Shown in pieces: positions 20,679 to 28,948 of a DNA stretch of 64,000 nucleotides. The DNA is from Labilithrix sp. (lineage in GTDB: Bacteria > Myxococcota_A > Polyangia > Polyangiales > Polyangiaceae): positions 1-64,000 of the forward strand of contig JAHBWD010000002.1 of the NCBI GenBank assembly GCA_019637175.1. The letters run 5' to 3'. The translations under genes were made by a program, and so were the position numbers. How positions within the stretch are numbered: position 1 is the stretch's first letter; each line of letters begins with the position of its first letter. The notes under the pieces were generated by a model that was given only the letters and a program-made list of their open reading frames with translations, was not told the origin of the DNA and ran no database searches.

Positions 20679-21758
20679 ATGAACCGGAGCTGGATGACGA
20701 AGGCGCTCGGCCCGTCGCTCGTCGCGTGCGGGATCGCCTTCACGGGATGCGCGGACGGCGACGCCACGGAAGCGGACGACGACGACTCGCACGCGAGCGA
20801 GTCGAACCTCACGAACGCGGAGAAGGAAGCGGTCTGCAACGCGATCCCCGCGCCGCGCCCGTGGACGGCCGAAGAGCACGCGCGCCTCGCCGCCGAGGTC
20901 GTGCGCCGGTTCGTCGATCTGAAGAAGAAGAACGACGCGCTCATCGCGCGGCGCGGCGTCGGCGCATACGCCGGCGCGCGCACCGAGATCTGGAAGGCGA
21001 TCTCGCTGCGCAACGATCGCGCGGCCGCCGCCGCGATGATCAAGCCGAAGCTCAAGCCGGGCTTCGACGAACGCGTCGTCGCCGCCGAGATGCAAGGCAC
21101 GAGCTGCATCGGGCGCGTGTACGAGGTGCTCCGCGAGGTCTACGAGGGCCTCGGCCGCGGAGCCGAGTGGAAGGCCGTCGAGAAGTGCGGCCGCGCGTGG
21201 GACTCCGACGGGCTTCACGTGCAGCAGGCGCTCATCAAGAACGGCTGGCCCGCGCCGACGCTCGCGCTCGTCACCGACGAGGCGAGGGCGCCGGGCAGCG
21301 AAGCAGAGAAGGCGGTCCACGCGGGCTTCATGCGGAGCGTCGCGCGAGGCGCGTACTACGGAACGCCGGTGTCACGCACGTCGATGATGAAGAACTTCAT
21401 GCCGACGCCGGGATCGAGCACGCGGCTCGACGAGAGCACGCTGCTCGCGGTGGGGGGCGCGAAGTTCCTCGGCGTCGGGACGCTGCGCGGCGCGTACCAC
21501 GTGCCGTTCGTCGTGCCCGCGGCGATGATCCCCGAAGACGTCGCGCCGGAGGGCGCGGCGCGCGCCGCCTGGCTCGCCGCGCGCAGGCGCGGAGAGCCGT
21601 TCATCCTCGAGTCGCACAGCCTCCGTCAGCCGTGGGACGCCACCAACTTCGAGATCCGCCCGCTCAAGGAGGCGATCGCCGAGACCATGAGCCAGAGCGT
21701 CGTCTACTCGACCGGGACGCTCCTGTTCTCGCCCGGCAGCTCCTGGATCCCGCGCTGA
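20679..21758 (+). CDS. Secreted lipoprotein, unknown function
   Basis: 359 residues. ATG 20679 is chosen because the signal peptide and lipobox FTGC follow naturally; the in-frame ATG at 20619 would bury them. An acidic linker (EADDDDSHASES) leads into a mostly helical domain with two conserved-looking cysteines, and a C-terminal alpha/beta part (GGAKFLGVGTLRGAYHVPFVV, FILESHSLRQPWDATNFEIRPL). No catalytic motif is recognised. Confidence 0.75.
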   Translation: MNRSWMTKALGPSLVACGIAFTGCADGDATEADDDDSHASESNLTNAEKEAVCNAIPAPRPWTAEEHARLAAEVVRRFVDLKKKNDALIARRGVGAYAGARTEIWKAISLRNDRAAAAAMIKPKLKPGFDERVVAAEMQGTSCIGRVYEVLREVYEGLGRGAEWKAVEKCGRAWDSDGLHVQQALIKNGWPAPTLALVTDEARAPGSEAEKAVHAGFMRSVARGAYYGTPVSRTSMMKNFMPTPGSSTRLDESTLLAVGGAKFLGVGTLRGAYHVPFVVPAAMIPEDVAPEGAARAAWLAARRRGEPFILESHSLRQPWDATNFEIRPLKEAIAETMSQSVVYSTGTLLFSPGSSWIPR

Positions 21759-21764
21759 GAGGCG

Positions 21765-22232
21765 CTATCGCTTCAGCTCGAACGCGAGCGGGAGCAGATC
21801 GGCGAGCTGGACGACGCGCCCCGTCTCCCCCTCGCGCGAGCCGAGCCCCACGAGCACGATGGGCATGTCGCGCGCGAGCTCGGCGAGCACCTGCCGGCAG
21901 ATCCCGCACGGCGACGCCCCTTCTTCGTCGCCCGTCACCACCGCGCACGCGATCGGATCGCGCTCACCCTCCGCGACCATCTGCATGATCGCGCCGCGCT
22001 CGGCGCAGATCGTCGCGCCGAACGACGCGTTCTCCACGTTGCATCCGATGAAGACGGTTCCCTTCTTCGTCGCGATCGCGGCGCCCACCTTGTACTTCGA
22101 GTACGGGGCGTACGCTCTCTCGCGCACGGCCTTCGCCGCCTGGACGAGGCGATCGAGGAGCGCCGGATCGACGCCGTTCTTCGACGCGCGCTTCTTCTTC
22201 GCGCTCTTCGCGTTCTTCGTGCGCTTCTTCAT
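21765..22232 (-). CDS. cdd: Cytidine deaminase
   Basis: 155 residues; deaminates cytidine and deoxycytidine to uridines in pyrimidine salvage. Zinc ligands and proton shuttle are visible: C76-A-E78 and P-C109-G-I-C112, with the substrate motif FIGCNVENAS. The N-terminal ~20 residues (MKKRTKNAKSAKKKRASK) are an unusual lysine-rich extension absent from typical 130-residue enzymes. The start overlaps the upstream phosphorylase stop by 4 nt, so the two salvage enzymes are coupled. Confidence 0.93.
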   Translation of the reverse strand: MKKRTKNAKSAKKKRASKNGVDPALLDRLVQAAKAVRERAYAPYSKYKVGAAIATKKGTVFIGCNVENASFGATICAERGAIMQMVAEGERDPIACAVVTGDEEGASPCGICRQVLAELARDMPIVLVGLGSREGETGRVVQLADLLPLAFELKR

Positions 22233-23065
22233 GAGCGGCCCGCGCGCAGGATCCACCCGCGGAGCAGGCGCTGGAGATCGGCGCGGCGCGCCTTCGCCGT
22301 CTCTTCGACCTCCTGATGATCGAGCTCGCCCTTGCCCAACCCGGCGGCCATGTTCGTGATGCACGAGAGCGCCGCGACGCGCACGCGCATGTGCCGGAGC
22401 GCGATCACCTCCGGGACGGTGCTCATGCCGACCGCCTGCGCGCCGAGCACGCCGAGCATCCGGATCTCCGCCGGCGTCTCGTACGAAGGCCCGAGGAGCC
22501 CGGCGTAGACGCCCTCGCGGAGCGGGAGCTTCTCCTCGCGCGACACCTCGGCGAGCTGCGCGCGCAGCTCGACGTCGTAGGCGTTCGTCATGTCGGGGAA
22601 GCGCGTTCCGAGGGCGTCTTCGTTCGGGCCGATGAGCGGGTGGTGGTACATGAGGTTCAAGTGGTCGGTGATGATCATGAGATCACCCGCCGACCAGCCG
22701 GCAGCGAGGCCGCCGGCCGCGTTCGTCACGAGCACGCAAGAGACGCCGAGCCGCGCCATCACGCGAACGCCGTGGACGACCTGCCACACGGGGTGCCCTT
22801 CGTAGAGGTGCACGCGCCCTTGCATCGCGACGACGGGCACGTCGCCCACGTTCCCGAAGCAGAAGTTGCCGGCGTGGCCGACGACCTTCGACGCCGGAAG
22901 GTGCGGCAAGGTCTCGTAAGGCAGCTTCACGAGATCCGTCAGACCGTCGGCGAATCCGCCGAGCCCGCTGCCGAGCACCAGGCCCACGCGGGGTTTTGCG
23001 CTCACCTTCGCGCGGACGGCCTCCACCGTCTCGTCGAGGCGCACCACGACCGATTCCGAGCTCAT
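22229..23065 (-). CDS. Purine nucleoside phosphorylase (trimeric type)
   Basis: 278 residues; splits purine nucleosides with phosphate to base and ribose-1-phosphate. Typical motifs are LVLGSGLGGFAD, the phosphate-binding MQGRVHLYEGH, VTNAAGGL, MSTVPEVIALRHM and ITNMAAG. The Asn in the last motif is the base-contacting residue of the class favouring guanosine/inosine. It is 20 bp after coaD and overlaps cdd, forming a salvage pair in the operon. Confidence 0.92.
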   Translation of the reverse strand: MSSESVVVRLDETVEAVRAKVSAKPRVGLVLGSGLGGFADGLTDLVKLPYETLPHLPASKVVGHAGNFCFGNVGDVPVVAMQGRVHLYEGHPVWQVVHGVRVMARLGVSCVLVTNAAGGLAAGWSAGDLMIITDHLNLMYHHPLIGPNEDALGTRFPDMTNAYDVELRAQLAEVSREEKLPLREGVYAGLLGPSYETPAEIRMLGVLGAQAVGMSTVPEVIALRHMRVRVAALSCITNMAAGLGKGELDHQEVEETAKARRADLQRLLRGWILRAGRS

Positions 23066-23085
23066 CGAGCCCACGGTATCACGGG

Positions 23086-23574
23086 TCACTTCTTGGCGAA
23101 CTTCTTCACCAGCGCGTCGCAGACGACCTTCGGCGCGTAGCGGCTGACGTCGCCGCCGTGGCTCGCGATCTCGCGGACGAGCGAGGCGCTCAGGAAGGCG
23201 TGCTTCGCCCGCGTCGGAAGGAAGATCGTGTCGATCGAAGGACGCAGATCGGCGTTCGCGTGCGCGATCTGGAGCTCGTACTCGAAATCGGTGTTCACGC
23301 GCAGCCCGCGGACGATGACGCTCGCGTTCTTCGACGCGCAGTACTCGATGAGCAGGCCGTCGAAGGCGTCGACCGTCACGTTGGGCAGGTGCCCGACGAT
23401 CTGCGCGATGAGCGCCTTGCGCTCGTCGGCGCCGAAGAGCGGGTGCTTCGTCGGGTGCACGCCGATCGCGACGATGACGTTGTCGAAGAGCGCCGCCGCT
23501 CGCTCGATGAGATCGAGGTGACCGAACGTGGCGGGATCGAAGCTCCCGGCGTAGACCGCGAGCGCGCGGCTCAC
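23086..23574 (-). CDS. coaD: Phosphopantetheine adenylyltransferase
   Basis: 162 residues from a GTG start. Adds AMP to 4'-phosphopantetheine in CoA synthesis. It has the nucleotidyltransferase motif YAGSFDPATFGHLD (T16, H19), RGLRVNTDFEYE and the C-terminal ASLVREIASHGGDVSRY. Normal length. The start overlaps the preceding stop by 4 nt (GTGA). Confidence 0.96.
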   Translation of the reverse strand: MSRALAVYAGSFDPATFGHLDLIERAAALFDNVIVAIGVHPTKHPLFGADERKALIAQIVGHLPNVTVDAFDGLLIEYCASKNASVIVRGLRVNTDFEYELQIAHANADLRPSIDTIFLPTRAKHAFLSASLVREIASHGGDVSRYAPKVVCDALVKKFAKK

Positions 23575-24959
23575 TTGGCGGCTCCCTTGCCTTCGGTCTT
23601 CGGCGCGTCGGTCTTCGCCGGCGGCTTCGGCGGACCGACCGGCGCAGGCGTGTTGTCGGGCGGGGCGCTCGGCGGCGCGGCCACGCCCGGCGGGGGCGTT
23701 CCGCCCGGCACCGGAGGCTGCGGGCGCGCCTGCGGCTGCGGCGAGAAGACCGCCGGATCGAGCTCGAGCCAGAGCCAGCGGCCGTCTTCACCGAACGTCA
23801 CGCGGAACGCCGACAAGAGACCGGCGCCGACGACGCCGCCGAGATCGACGTCGAAGTTGCTCTTGTAGTCGGCGAGCGGAGCGCCCTGCATCGCGGGGAT
23901 CTCCGGCAGATCGAGGGTGCCGAGCTTGAAGTACGGCAGCATGCCGAGCTTCCACGTGGGCGGCGCGCCCGGCTGCGGCTGGAACGTGCTGAGGTTCGCG
24001 CCCGATCGCTTCAGCATCGTGTCGTCGAGCGCGAGCGGATAGAACGCCGAGGAGTCGACGAAGAGCAGCGAGCCGTCGTCTTGCTTCGAGACCGAAGCGC
24101 GCATCATCATGCCGCCGCCGCGCACGTAGAAGAGCGGGACGCGGTTCGCGTCCGGCGGCGCAGGCGGATCGCTCTTGCGCACGACGAACTGCGATCCGCG
24201 ACGATCGAAGGTCACGTGCATGTGGCGCAGGGCGTTGACGCCGAGCAGCGCCTTGATCGGCGCGCCGAGCTGCCGCGAGATGTTCGACAGATCGGTCGTG
24301 AGCGCCGGCACGTCTTTGACCTCGAGGCGCTCGCCGAAGCGAAGGTTCACCCACGCGGGCTCCTTGCGGCTCGTCGAGTCGATCATGAGCTCGCCCATGG
24401 CGGTGGCGACGAGCGCGAGCACGCGCTCACCGTCGAGCTCGCAGGGCACGACGAGCGCGGGGCCAGCCTGGGGCATCTCGACCGACGCCACGACGCCGCC
24501 CTCGATCGCGAAGGGATGACGGCCCTGGCCTCGCCGCGCGAGCTTCGCGACGTCGCGCGCCCACGTGTCCTTCACGGCGGGGTCGCGGAGCATCTCCTCC
24601 AGCTCGTCGGCCGCGCGATCGATGTCGCCGGCGTACCAGAACGCGCGGCCGCGGATCCCGCGCGCGTCGGTGTCGGACAGGCCCTCGGTGAGCTTGATCG
24701 CCTCGGCGTACTCGAGCTTGGCGAGGGCGATGCGGGAGGCGAGCAGGCGGGACTCGACGTCCTTCGGCGCGGCCTTGAGCGCGCCGTCGATCGCCGCGCT
24801 CGCGTCGTCGAGATCGCCGTTGCGGTAGGCGGCCTTCGCCCGATTGAACCACTTGTCGGCGATGGGGGCGCGCGCGGAGGTGTTCGGGTCGGGGCCCCCG
24901 CACGCGATCGACGCTGCCCCGAGGAGCAGGAAAAAGGCGGGGGCGATGAGGCGTTGCAT
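23571..24959 (-). CDS. TPR lipoprotein with aspartic-protease-like domain
   Basis: 462 residues; ATG 24959, lipobox SIAC. Residues ~25-140 are TPR-like (WFNRAKAAYRNGDLDDASAAIDGAL). From ~165 to 400 there is a retropepsin/pepsin-type double-psi fold: a first lobe with GELMIDSTS where a catalytic D-T/S-G is expected, a loop LLGVNALRHMHVTFD typical of such folds, and a second lobe with LLFVDSSAF. The D-[ST]-G sequences are altered to D-S-T and D-S-S, so catalysis is uncertain. The tail (~415-462) is Pro-rich. It leads the coaD-PNP-cdd part of the operon. Confidence 0.72.
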   Translation of the reverse strand: MQRLIAPAFFLLLGAASIACGGPDPNTSARAPIADKWFNRAKAAYRNGDLDDASAAIDGALKAAPKDVESRLLASRIALAKLEYAEAIKLTEGLSDTDARGIRGRAFWYAGDIDRAADELEEMLRDPAVKDTWARDVAKLARRGQGRHPFAIEGGVVASVEMPQAGPALVVPCELDGERVLALVATAMGELMIDSTSRKEPAWVNLRFGERLEVKDVPALTTDLSNISRQLGAPIKALLGVNALRHMHVTFDRRGSQFVVRKSDPPAPPDANRVPLFYVRGGGMMMRASVSKQDDGSLLFVDSSAFYPLALDDTMLKRSGANLSTFQPQPGAPPTWKLGMLPYFKLGTLDLPEIPAMQGAPLADYKSNFDVDLGGVVGAGLLSAFRVTFGEDGRWLWLELDPAVFSPQPQARPQPPVPGGTPPPGVAAPPSAPPDNTPAPVGPPKPPAKTDAPKTEGKGAAK

Positions 24960-25004
24960 CTCGGCTCCGGCGAAGTTGGTTTTCTGACCCAAGAGAGGAA
25001 AGGC

Positions 25005-25883
25005 TCAGGGAATCGTCGTGTCTCGCTCGATGCGAAGGATGCGATCCGCCCGGAGCTCGCGGCGGCCGCGCCCGGGGAGCTGATAGCCGATCACCCGTGG
25101 GGGGTCGAGCCCCGTGACGACCTCCACGAGAACCATCCGCATGGGCTCGGGGGGGCGGGATCGTGGCCGATAGACGACCGTGACCGGCTGCCCCGCGGCG
25201 ACCGCTTCATTGCACTCTGCAATGATTTGCTCGCGCACCTTGCGCTCGGCGACGCGGACCTCCCAGAGATCGCGCGCGGTCTTGGGCTCGAGGGCCGCGA
25301 GGCAGCGCTCCCAGACGGCGCGGAGAGCCGCGACGTCGGCGTCGGCGCGATGGGCGCGGCTGCGGTCGAGGCCGAAGTGCTCGCGGAGCGCGTCGAGCGA
25401 GTGGCGGTCGAACCCGAAGGTGCGACGCGAGAGGTTCAGGGTGTCGATGTAGAACGGGATCGGCAGCGGCGTCTTCGCGCGCGACATCTCGGCTTCGACG
25501 AACGCGACGTCCCACGACGCGCCGTGCGCGACGAAGACCGCGCCGTCGAGGAGCGCCTGCACCCGCGGCGCGATGTCGAGAAAGATCGGCGCCCCCGCGA
25601 GCGCGGAGGCGAGGATGCCGTGGATCTGCGCGTTGCCGACCTCGTCGGGCGCGGCGTGGGCCTCGACCTCTGTGCCCGGCGAGACCGAGAGCGTCTCCGG
25701 ACGAACGAGGGTGTGCAGCCGATCTTCGATCGATCCGCCGCGGACGCGCTCGATGCAGATCTCGATCACGCGGTCCTTCGAAGCGTCGAGGCCCGTCATC
25801 TCGAGATCGACGAACGCGATCGGCGCCTCTTCGAGCGGTAGATCCCAAGGGGGACCGGGCGGCGGTGCGGCGCGCGACGTCAC
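25005..25883 (-). CDS. DnaQ-type 3'-5' exonuclease fused to a WYL-like domain
   Basis: 292 residues; GTG 25883 overlaps the thiolase stop by 4 nt. The DEDDh exonuclease is intact by motif: D26-L-E28, D125 and H178...D183. After residue ~220 there is a second domain with the WYL pattern (AVAAGQPVTVVYRPR, then REMRMVLVEVV-type strands, then RRELRADRILRIE). WYL domains bind ligands or nucleic acid and often sit in transcriptional regulators or defence proteins; here it may guide or regulate the nuclease. Co-transcribed with the thiolase and the downstream salvage genes. Confidence 0.82.
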   Translation of the reverse strand: MTSRAAPPPGPPWDLPLEEAPIAFVDLEMTGLDASKDRVIEICIERVRGGSIEDRLHTLVRPETLSVSPGTEVEAHAAPDEVGNAQIHGILASALAGAPIFLDIAPRVQALLDGAVFVAHGASWDVAFVEAEMSRAKTPLPIPFYIDTLNLSRRTFGFDRHSLDALREHFGLDRSRAHRADADVAALRAVWERCLAALEPKTARDLWEVRVAERKVREQIIAECNEAVAAGQPVTVVYRPRSRPPEPMRMVLVEVVTGLDPPRVIGYQLPGRGRRELRADRILRIERDTTIP

Positions 25884-27088
25884 CGCTCGACGCACATCGC
25901 GATGCCCTGACCGACGCCGATGCAGAGCGCGGCCATGCCCCGCTTCACGCTCCGGGCGCGCATGGCGTGGACCAGCGTGACGAGGACGCGGCAGCCGCTC
26001 GAGCCGATCGGGTGACCGAGCGCGATCGCGCCGCCGCGTACGTTGACCTTCGCAGGATCGAGCTCGAGCCCGCGGATGCACGCGATCGACTGCGCGGCGA
26101 AGGCCTCGTTGAGCTCGACGAGATCGAGATCGGAGACGGCCCAGCCCGCGCGCGAGAGCGCCTTCTTCCCCGCCGGGATCGGGCCCTCGCCCATGAAGTT
26201 GGGCTCGAGGCCGGCGGTCGCGCTCGACACGACGCGCGCGAGTGGCTCGAGCTTTTCGGCCTCGAGCACGTCTTCGCTCACGACCACGATCGCGCTCGCG
26301 CCGTCGTTGAGCGGCGAGCTGTTGCCCGCCGTGACGCTGCCGCCCTTGCGGAAGACCGGCTGGAGCTTCCCGAGCGCGGCGAGCGAGGCGTCGGCCCGCG
26401 GGCTCTCGTCGGCCGCGATCACGATCGGGTCGCCCTTCTTCTGCGCGATCGTGACCTTGGCGATCTCGGCGTCGAAGTCACCGGCGCGCTGCGCGGCGAT
26501 CGCCTTCTCATGGGAGGCGAGCGCGAAGGCGTCCTGCTCTTCGCGCGAGATCATCCATTTCTCGGCGACGTTCTCCGCGGTCTCGCCCATCGACTGGAGC
26601 GGGAAGCGCTCGGCCATGCGCGGGTTCTCGAACCGCCACCCGAGGCTCGTGTCGAAGACGCGCGGCGGCGTGCGCGCGAAGGCCTCGTCGCTCTTGGCGA
26701 ACACGTACGGCGCGCGCGTCATGCTCTCGACGCCGCCGGCGATCACGCATTCGGCGTCGCCGGTGGCGACGCGGCGAACGGCGTCGCTCACGGCCTCGAG
26801 GCCCGAGCCGCAGAGGCGGTTGACGGTGACCGCGGGCACCTCGTATGGCAGCCCCGCGAGGAGCGCAGCCATGCGCGCGACGTTGCGGTTGTCTTCTCCG
26901 GCCTGGTTGGTCGCGCCGAAGACGACGTGATCGACGCGAGACACGAGCGAGCCCGAGCGCTGGGCGATCGTCGTGAGCAGGTGGGCCGCGAGATCGTCGG
27001 CGCGGACCGGCGCGAGCCCGCCCCGGTGTTTGCCGATCGGCGTACGCAGGGCGTGGACGAGGTAAGCGGGGCGGAGCGCGGCGGACAT
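25880..27088 (-). CDS. Acetyl-CoA acetyltransferase / 3-ketoacyl-CoA thiolase
   Basis: 402 residues; condenses or cleaves acyl-CoA at the 3-keto position. Catalytic Cys93 (NRLCGSG), His359 (ALGHPIGSSG) and Cys389 (LCIGVGQG) are all present. The phrase SMGETAENVAEKW is typical of the acetoacetyl/ketoadipyl group of thiolases. First gene of a long operon, divergent from the aldo/keto reductase by 50 bp. Confidence 0.93.
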   Translation of the reverse strand: MSAALRPAYLVHALRTPIGKHRGGLAPVRADDLAAHLLTTIAQRSGSLVSRVDHVVFGATNQAGEDNRNVARMAALLAGLPYEVPAVTVNRLCGSGLEAVSDAVRRVATGDAECVIAGGVESMTRAPYVFAKSDEAFARTPPRVFDTSLGWRFENPRMAERFPLQSMGETAENVAEKWMISREEQDAFALASHEKAIAAQRAGDFDAEIAKVTIAQKKGDPIVIAADESPRADASLAALGKLQPVFRKGGSVTAGNSSPLNDGASAIVVVSEDVLEAEKLEPLARVVSSATAGLEPNFMGEGPIPAGKKALSRAGWAVSDLDLVELNEAFAAQSIACIRGLELDPAKVNVRGGAIALGHPIGSSGCRVLVTLVHAMRARSVKRGMAALCIGVGQGIAMCVER

Positions 27089-27138
27089 GGCGGAGGAGCC
27101 TAGTCCTGCACCGCGCGCCGATCTACCGTGTCCGCCAA

Positions 27139-27963
27139 ATGCGCATCCTCGGTCGCACGGGCGCGTCGGTCGAAGCGGTCTCCCTCGGGGGCGAAGGCAT
27201 CCTCCGCACCCACGGCCGGTCGCGCGCCGCCGTGCCGATGATCCTCGACGCGCTCCGCGAGGGGGTGCGCTACTGCGACACCGCGCCGGCGTACGACGAG
27301 AGCCAGAGCTATTACGGCGAAGCCTTCGAACAGTTGCAAGGCGCACGCGATGGCGTCTTCCTCGCGTCGAAGACCCACGAGCGCGCCAAGGATCGCGCGT
27401 CGAGGCTGCTCGACGACAGCTTGCGGCGGCTGCGGACCGACCACGTCGATCTCTGGCAGATGCACGATCTCCGATCGAAGCGCGAGGTCGACGAGATCTT
27501 GGGGCCCGGCGGCGCGATCGAGGCGGCCGAGGCGGCGAAGAGGGCCGGCAAGATCCGCTTCGTCGGCCTGACGGGTCACCACGATCCCGACGTGCTCCTC
27601 GACGCGATGGATCGCTACGCGTTCGACACCGTCCTCGTGCCGATCAACCCGGCCGATCCCGCGCGGCGCCCGTTCATCACGACGGTGATCCCGAAGGCGC
27701 GCGAGAAGGGCATGGGCGTCATCGGCATGAAGGTGATGAGCGCCGGTCAGATCCTCGCCGACGGCGCCGCCAGCGCGACCGAGTGCATCCGCTACGCGAT
27801 GGCCTTCGCCGACACGCTGATCATCGGATGCAGCTCGTCGGCCGAGGTCCGCGAGAACCTGAGCGCCGGCCGCACGCAGGAGCCGATGTCGCGCGACGAG
27901 CAGCGCGCCTTCGAGGCTCGCCTCTCGCCGCGCGCGCAGCGCTACGCGTACTTCAAGGGCTGA
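27139..27963 (+). CDS. Aldo/keto reductase
   Basis: 274 residues; NAD(P)H-dependent carbonyl reductase with a TIM barrel. The tetrad is complete: D47, Y52 (DTAPAYDES), K78 (ASKTHE) and H109 (LWQMHDL). Late strands (VIGMKVMSAG, LIIGCSSSAEV) contact cofactor. It diverges from the thiolase; substrate unknown. Confidence 0.9.
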   Translation: MRILGRTGASVEAVSLGGEGILRTHGRSRAAVPMILDALREGVRYCDTAPAYDESQSYYGEAFEQLQGARDGVFLASKTHERAKDRASRLLDDSLRRLRTDHVDLWQMHDLRSKREVDEILGPGGAIEAAEAAKRAGKIRFVGLTGHHDPDVLLDAMDRYAFDTVLVPINPADPARRPFITTVIPKAREKGMGVIGMKVMSAGQILADGAASATECIRYAMAFADTLIIGCSSSAEVRENLSAGRTQEPMSRDEQRAFEARLSPRAQRYAYFKG

Positions 27964-28003
27964 CGATCGCGGCGGTGAGTCGTCTGCGCGTCTGCGCGCC
28001 CGC

Positions 28004-28894
28004 CTACTTGGCGACGGGCTGGCCGTCGATCCAGCGGTAGAAGCCCTCGCCGGACTTCTTGCCGAGCTTTCCCGCGCGGACCATCGTGCGCAAGATCGCC
28101 GGGGGGCGGAACTGATCGCCGATCTCGCGCTGGAGGTGCTCGAGGATCGCGAGGCGCACGTCGAGGCCGACCAGATCGGTGAGCTTGAGCGGGCCCATCG
28201 GGTGGCGATAGCCGAGCTCCATGCCGCGATCGATGTCTTGCGCGCTCGCGACGCCGGTCTCGAGCATGCGCATCGCTTCGGCGCCGAGGATGACGCCGAG
28301 GCGGCTCGTCGCGAAGCCCGGGACGTCGCGCACGATGATCGGCGTCTTGCCGAGGCCGCGCGCGAAGTCGATCGCGCGCGTCACGGTCTCTTCGCTCGTC
28401 GCGAGGCCGCGGACGACCTCGACGAGCTCCATCACCGGCGGCGGGTTGAAGAAATGCAGACCGATCGTGCGGTCGGGAACGCCGAGCCTCGCGCCGAGCT
28501 CGGTGATCGAGAGCGACGAGGTGTTCGTGCCGACGAGCGCCTGCGGCGCGAGCACGTCGAGCAGCGGCTTCAGCACCTCGACCTTGAGGGACATGTCTTC
28601 GGGGACAGCCTCGATCACGACGTCGGCGCCGGCGCACGCGTCGCGCGCGGCGGTGGCCGCCGAGAGGCGATTGAGCGTCTGGGCGCGCAGATCGCCGGTG
28701 ATCTTCCCCTTGCCGACGAGCTTCTCGAGCTGCTCGGCGATGCTCTTCACCGCGGCTTGCGCGCGCCCTTCGGCGGCGTCGAACAAACGGGTGGTGTGCC
28801 CGCTCTGGGCGGCGATCTGGGCGATGCCCTGCCCCATCGTCCCGGTACCGAGCACGGTCACGGTCAGGTGGACCGTCTTTTGCGCTGAGCTCAC
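28004..28894 (-). CDS. 3-hydroxybutyryl-CoA (3-hydroxyacyl-CoA) dehydrogenase
   Basis: 296 residues from GTG 28894 with AAAGGAG upstream. The NAD-binding site is VTVLGTGTMGQGIAQIAA; the catalytic region is GLHFFNPPPVMELVEVV; the C-terminal helical domain ends KSGEGFYRW. Oxidises 3-hydroxyacyl-CoA or reduces acetoacetyl-CoA, so it works with the nearby thiolase in fatty acid or butyrate-type metabolism. Divergent from the diguanylate cyclase. Confidence 0.94.
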   Translation of the reverse strand: MSSAQKTVHLTVTVLGTGTMGQGIAQIAAQSGHTTRLFDAAEGRAQAAVKSIAEQLEKLVGKGKITGDLRAQTLNRLSAATAARDACAGADVVIEAVPEDMSLKVEVLKPLLDVLAPQALVGTNTSSLSITELGARLGVPDRTIGLHFFNPPPVMELVEVVRGLATSEETVTRAIDFARGLGKTPIIVRDVPGFATSRLGVILGAEAMRMLETGVASAQDIDRGMELGYRHPMGPLKLTDLVGLDVRLAILEHLQREIGDQFRPPAILRTMVRAGKLGKKSGEGFYRWIDGQPVAK

Positions 28895-28948
28895 GTCGCA
28901 GCTCCTTTGCTTTGTGGGTCGCGGCGCGCGAGCATAGTCTAACTAGCG

